15,125 nt of DNA from contig CAIUDS010000347.1 of assembly GCA_903897985.1 (NCBI GenBank), positions 1 to 15,125 on the forward strand, in the 5' to 3' direction. The DNA is from an uncultured delta proteobacterium (lineage in GTDB: Bacteria > RBG-13-61-14 > DRUE01). Both the position numbers and the translations under genes were made by a program. The notes under the pieces are model-generated. The model ran no database searches and was not told the origin of the DNA. It was given only the letters and a program-made list of their open reading frames with translations. Shown here one piece after another: positions 13,977-15,125 of the stretch (positions are counted from its first letter, which is position 1; each line of letters starts with the position of its first letter).

Positions 13977-14938
13977 CAAGGCTTTGGGGTCTTCCCTTTG
14001 GCCGGCTGCTTGCGGCCCTTTAGGTCATGCACCAGCAAAACCACGGAACTGGCGATGTAGATAGTGGAGTAGGTTCCGGTGATTCCGCCCACAATGAAGA
14101 CCAGGGAGAAATCGCGGATGATGCCCTGGTTGAAAACGAACAACAGCACCACCACCATCATCACGGTGAAATTGGTGAGCAGGGTCCGGCTCAGGGTCTC
14201 GTTCACGCTCATGTTGACGATTTCGTGGAGGGTGCCCTTGCGCGCGCGCCGAAGGTTCTCTCGGATCCGGTCATAGATCACCACCGTGTCGTTGACCGAG
14301 TATCCGATCATGGTGAGCAGGGCCGCGATGATGGAGAGGCTCCACTCGCGCTGGAAAAGCACATAAAAGCCCGCGGTGACAATGGCGTCATGGGCCAGGG
14401 ACGCGATCGCGCCCAGGCCGTAAGCGAACTCGAAGCGCAGCCCGACATAGATCATGATGCCGACCAGGGCCAGGATGAGCGCTTCCACCCCGCGGGTCTG
14501 GAGTTCCTTGCCCACCCGCGGTCCCACATAGTTGACCGCGAGCAGGGAGAAGGAATCCTTGCCGAATTTTTTCGCCAGCCCTTGCTCAAGGAGCTCGCTG
14601 CCATGCCCGGCATCCTTGCCGCTCTCCTTGCTCAATTTTTCCACCCGGATCAGAAAGTCATTCGGGTTTTTCACCTTCTCGGCCAGGGTGGGCTGGAGGT
14701 TCTGGATCTGGGTGTCGCCCAGGTTCAACTCTTCAACCGCTTTCCGCACCTCGCCAATGCTGGTCTGGTTCTTGAACCGCACCCGGATTTCGGTGCCGCC
14801 CTTGAAATCAATGCCCCAATTGGCCCCGGGCCAGACAAACGAGAGAATGCCCAAGGCGATCACGACGGAGGAGATCAGGAAAAACAAATATCTCCTCCCC
14901 ACAAAATCAATCTTGGTGCCAGGTCTGATCAATTCCAT
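13976..14938 (-). CDS. secF: protein translocase subunit SecF
   Basis: A partner of SecD in the proton-driven complex that assists SecYEG export from the outer face of the membrane. The 320 residues start at ATG 14938, 7 bases after AGGAG; an earlier TTG is rejected. A first membrane helix (about 16-35) leads to WGIDFKGGTEI (41-51), a SecF hallmark, then the periplasmic P1-like domain (about 52-135). Next are VGPRVGKEL (138-146) and the five-helix C-terminal bundle, with YVGLRFE (164-170), LAHDAIVT (181-188) and SVNDTVVIYDRIRENL (214-229), which contains the conserved Asp of the proton path. It follows secD by 11 bases and overlaps DUF456. The C-terminus is basic and cytoplasmic. Confidence 0.96.
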   Translation of the reverse strand: MELIRPGTKIDFVGRRYLFFLISSVVIALGILSFVWPGANWGIDFKGGTEIRVRFKNQTSIGEVRKAVEELNLGDTQIQNLQPTLAEKVKNPNDFLIRVEKLSKESGKDAGHGSELLEQGLAKKFGKDSFSLLAVNYVGPRVGKELQTRGVEALILALVGIMIYVGLRFEFAYGLGAIASLAHDAIVTAGFYVLFQREWSLSIIAALLTMIGYSVNDTVVIYDRIRENLRRARKGTLHEIVNMSVNETLSRTLLTNFTVMMVVVLLFVFNQGIIRDFSLVFIVGGITGTYSTIYIASSVVLLVHDLKGRKQPAKGKTPKP

Positions 14939-14949
14939 TTTATCGCTCC

Positions 14950-15125
14950 TCAATTATTGATTTTCAGCCCAATGCTCATGGATTCCATTTTGCCTCTCCG
15001 GGCGAACATCAACTCATAGATTACTTCGGTTACGGTATAGGTGGTGAACACGGTGGTGAAAATGCCGATGGTGAGGGTTACGGCGAAGCCCCGGATCGGC
15101 CCGGTGCCGACCTGGAACAGGATGA
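14950..15125 (-). CDS. secD: protein translocase subunit SecD, C-terminal end
   Basis: Only the last 57 residues are in the window; the gene enters from the right edge. FQVGTGPIRGFAVTLTIG is the highly conserved end of the SecD membrane domain, followed by the last helix (IFTTVFTTYTVTEVIY) and a short basic tail ending in KINN. The TGA stop at 14950 lies 11 bases before secF, whose ribosome site (AGGAG) begins directly at the stop. The operon promoter lies outside the window. Confidence 0.92.
   Translation of the reverse strand, partial: ILFQVGTGPIRGFAVTLTIGIFTTVFTTYTVTEVIYELMFARRGKMESMSIGLKINN

Noticed and set aside
13440..14060. Plus-strand open frame of 206 codons
   Set aside because: It is an acidic, Glu/Asp/Gly-rich shadow of the DUF456 gene.
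14027..15019. Plus-strand open frame of 330 codons
   Set aside because: It is antisense to secF and secD; His/Asp-rich composition with no recognisable domain.
1..15125. CRISPR array, defence island, prophage or transposase
   Set aside because: No regularly spaced repeats and no nuclease, integrase or transposase genes were seen; RecJ here is in a housekeeping context.

Overview
This GC-rich window comes from an uncultured-looking bacterium. SecD and SecF are separate proteins, RecJ is bacterial, leaders carry AGGAGG-type ribosome sites, several starts are TTG, and the -10 boxes are bacterial (TAGAAT). Short palindromic intergenic elements of the kind seen in candidate-phylum metagenome genomes are also present. 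I cannot assign a phylum from sequence alone.

Left edge (1-497, minus strand): the N-terminal 165 residues of a 2-hydroxyacyl-CoA dehydratase (HgdB/COG1775-like) iron-sulfur protein, read out of the window. A 112-base divergent promoter region (498-609) separates it from the main operon.

Main operon (about 610-10577, plus strand): nine tightly packed genes, mostly joined by ATGA overlaps or gaps of a few bases. They are two tandem family-2 glycosyltransferases, a multi-pass GT-C (ArnT/PMT-like) membrane glycosyltransferase, a GT4-type glycosyltransferase, two tandem membrane-anchored SGNH hydrolases, enolase (eno), methylthioribose-1-phosphate isomerase (mtnA), and an NAD-dependent nucleotide-sugar epimerase. 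The outer genes form a surface-glycan assembly and modification set: activated-sugar supply, cytoplasmic transfer, membrane GT-C transfer, and extracytoplasmic ester chemistry. Two housekeeping metabolic genes sit inside it.

Middle (10578-11738): a short spacer with a rho-independent terminator whose U-tract overlaps the next promoter, then one exported SMP-30/NHL-type beta-propeller gene. After it comes a 119-base convergent intergenic region with a long imperfect palindrome, flanking 8-base direct repeats and a 14-base tandem repeat.

Right part (11739-15125, minus strand): a secD(partial)-secF-DUF456-recJ operon. This is housekeeping protein export and DNA repair, converging on the beta-propeller gene.

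I found no CRISPR array, phage, insertion sequence, tRNA or rRNA, and no clear new defence or biosynthetic system. The most unusual signals are the start of the first glycosyltransferase (a strong Shine-Dalgarno placed for an ATA codon), a near-leaderless promoter for the dehydratase gene, eno and mtnA embedded in a glycan operon, a short palindromic unit in frame inside eno, and the palindrome in the convergent intergenic region.
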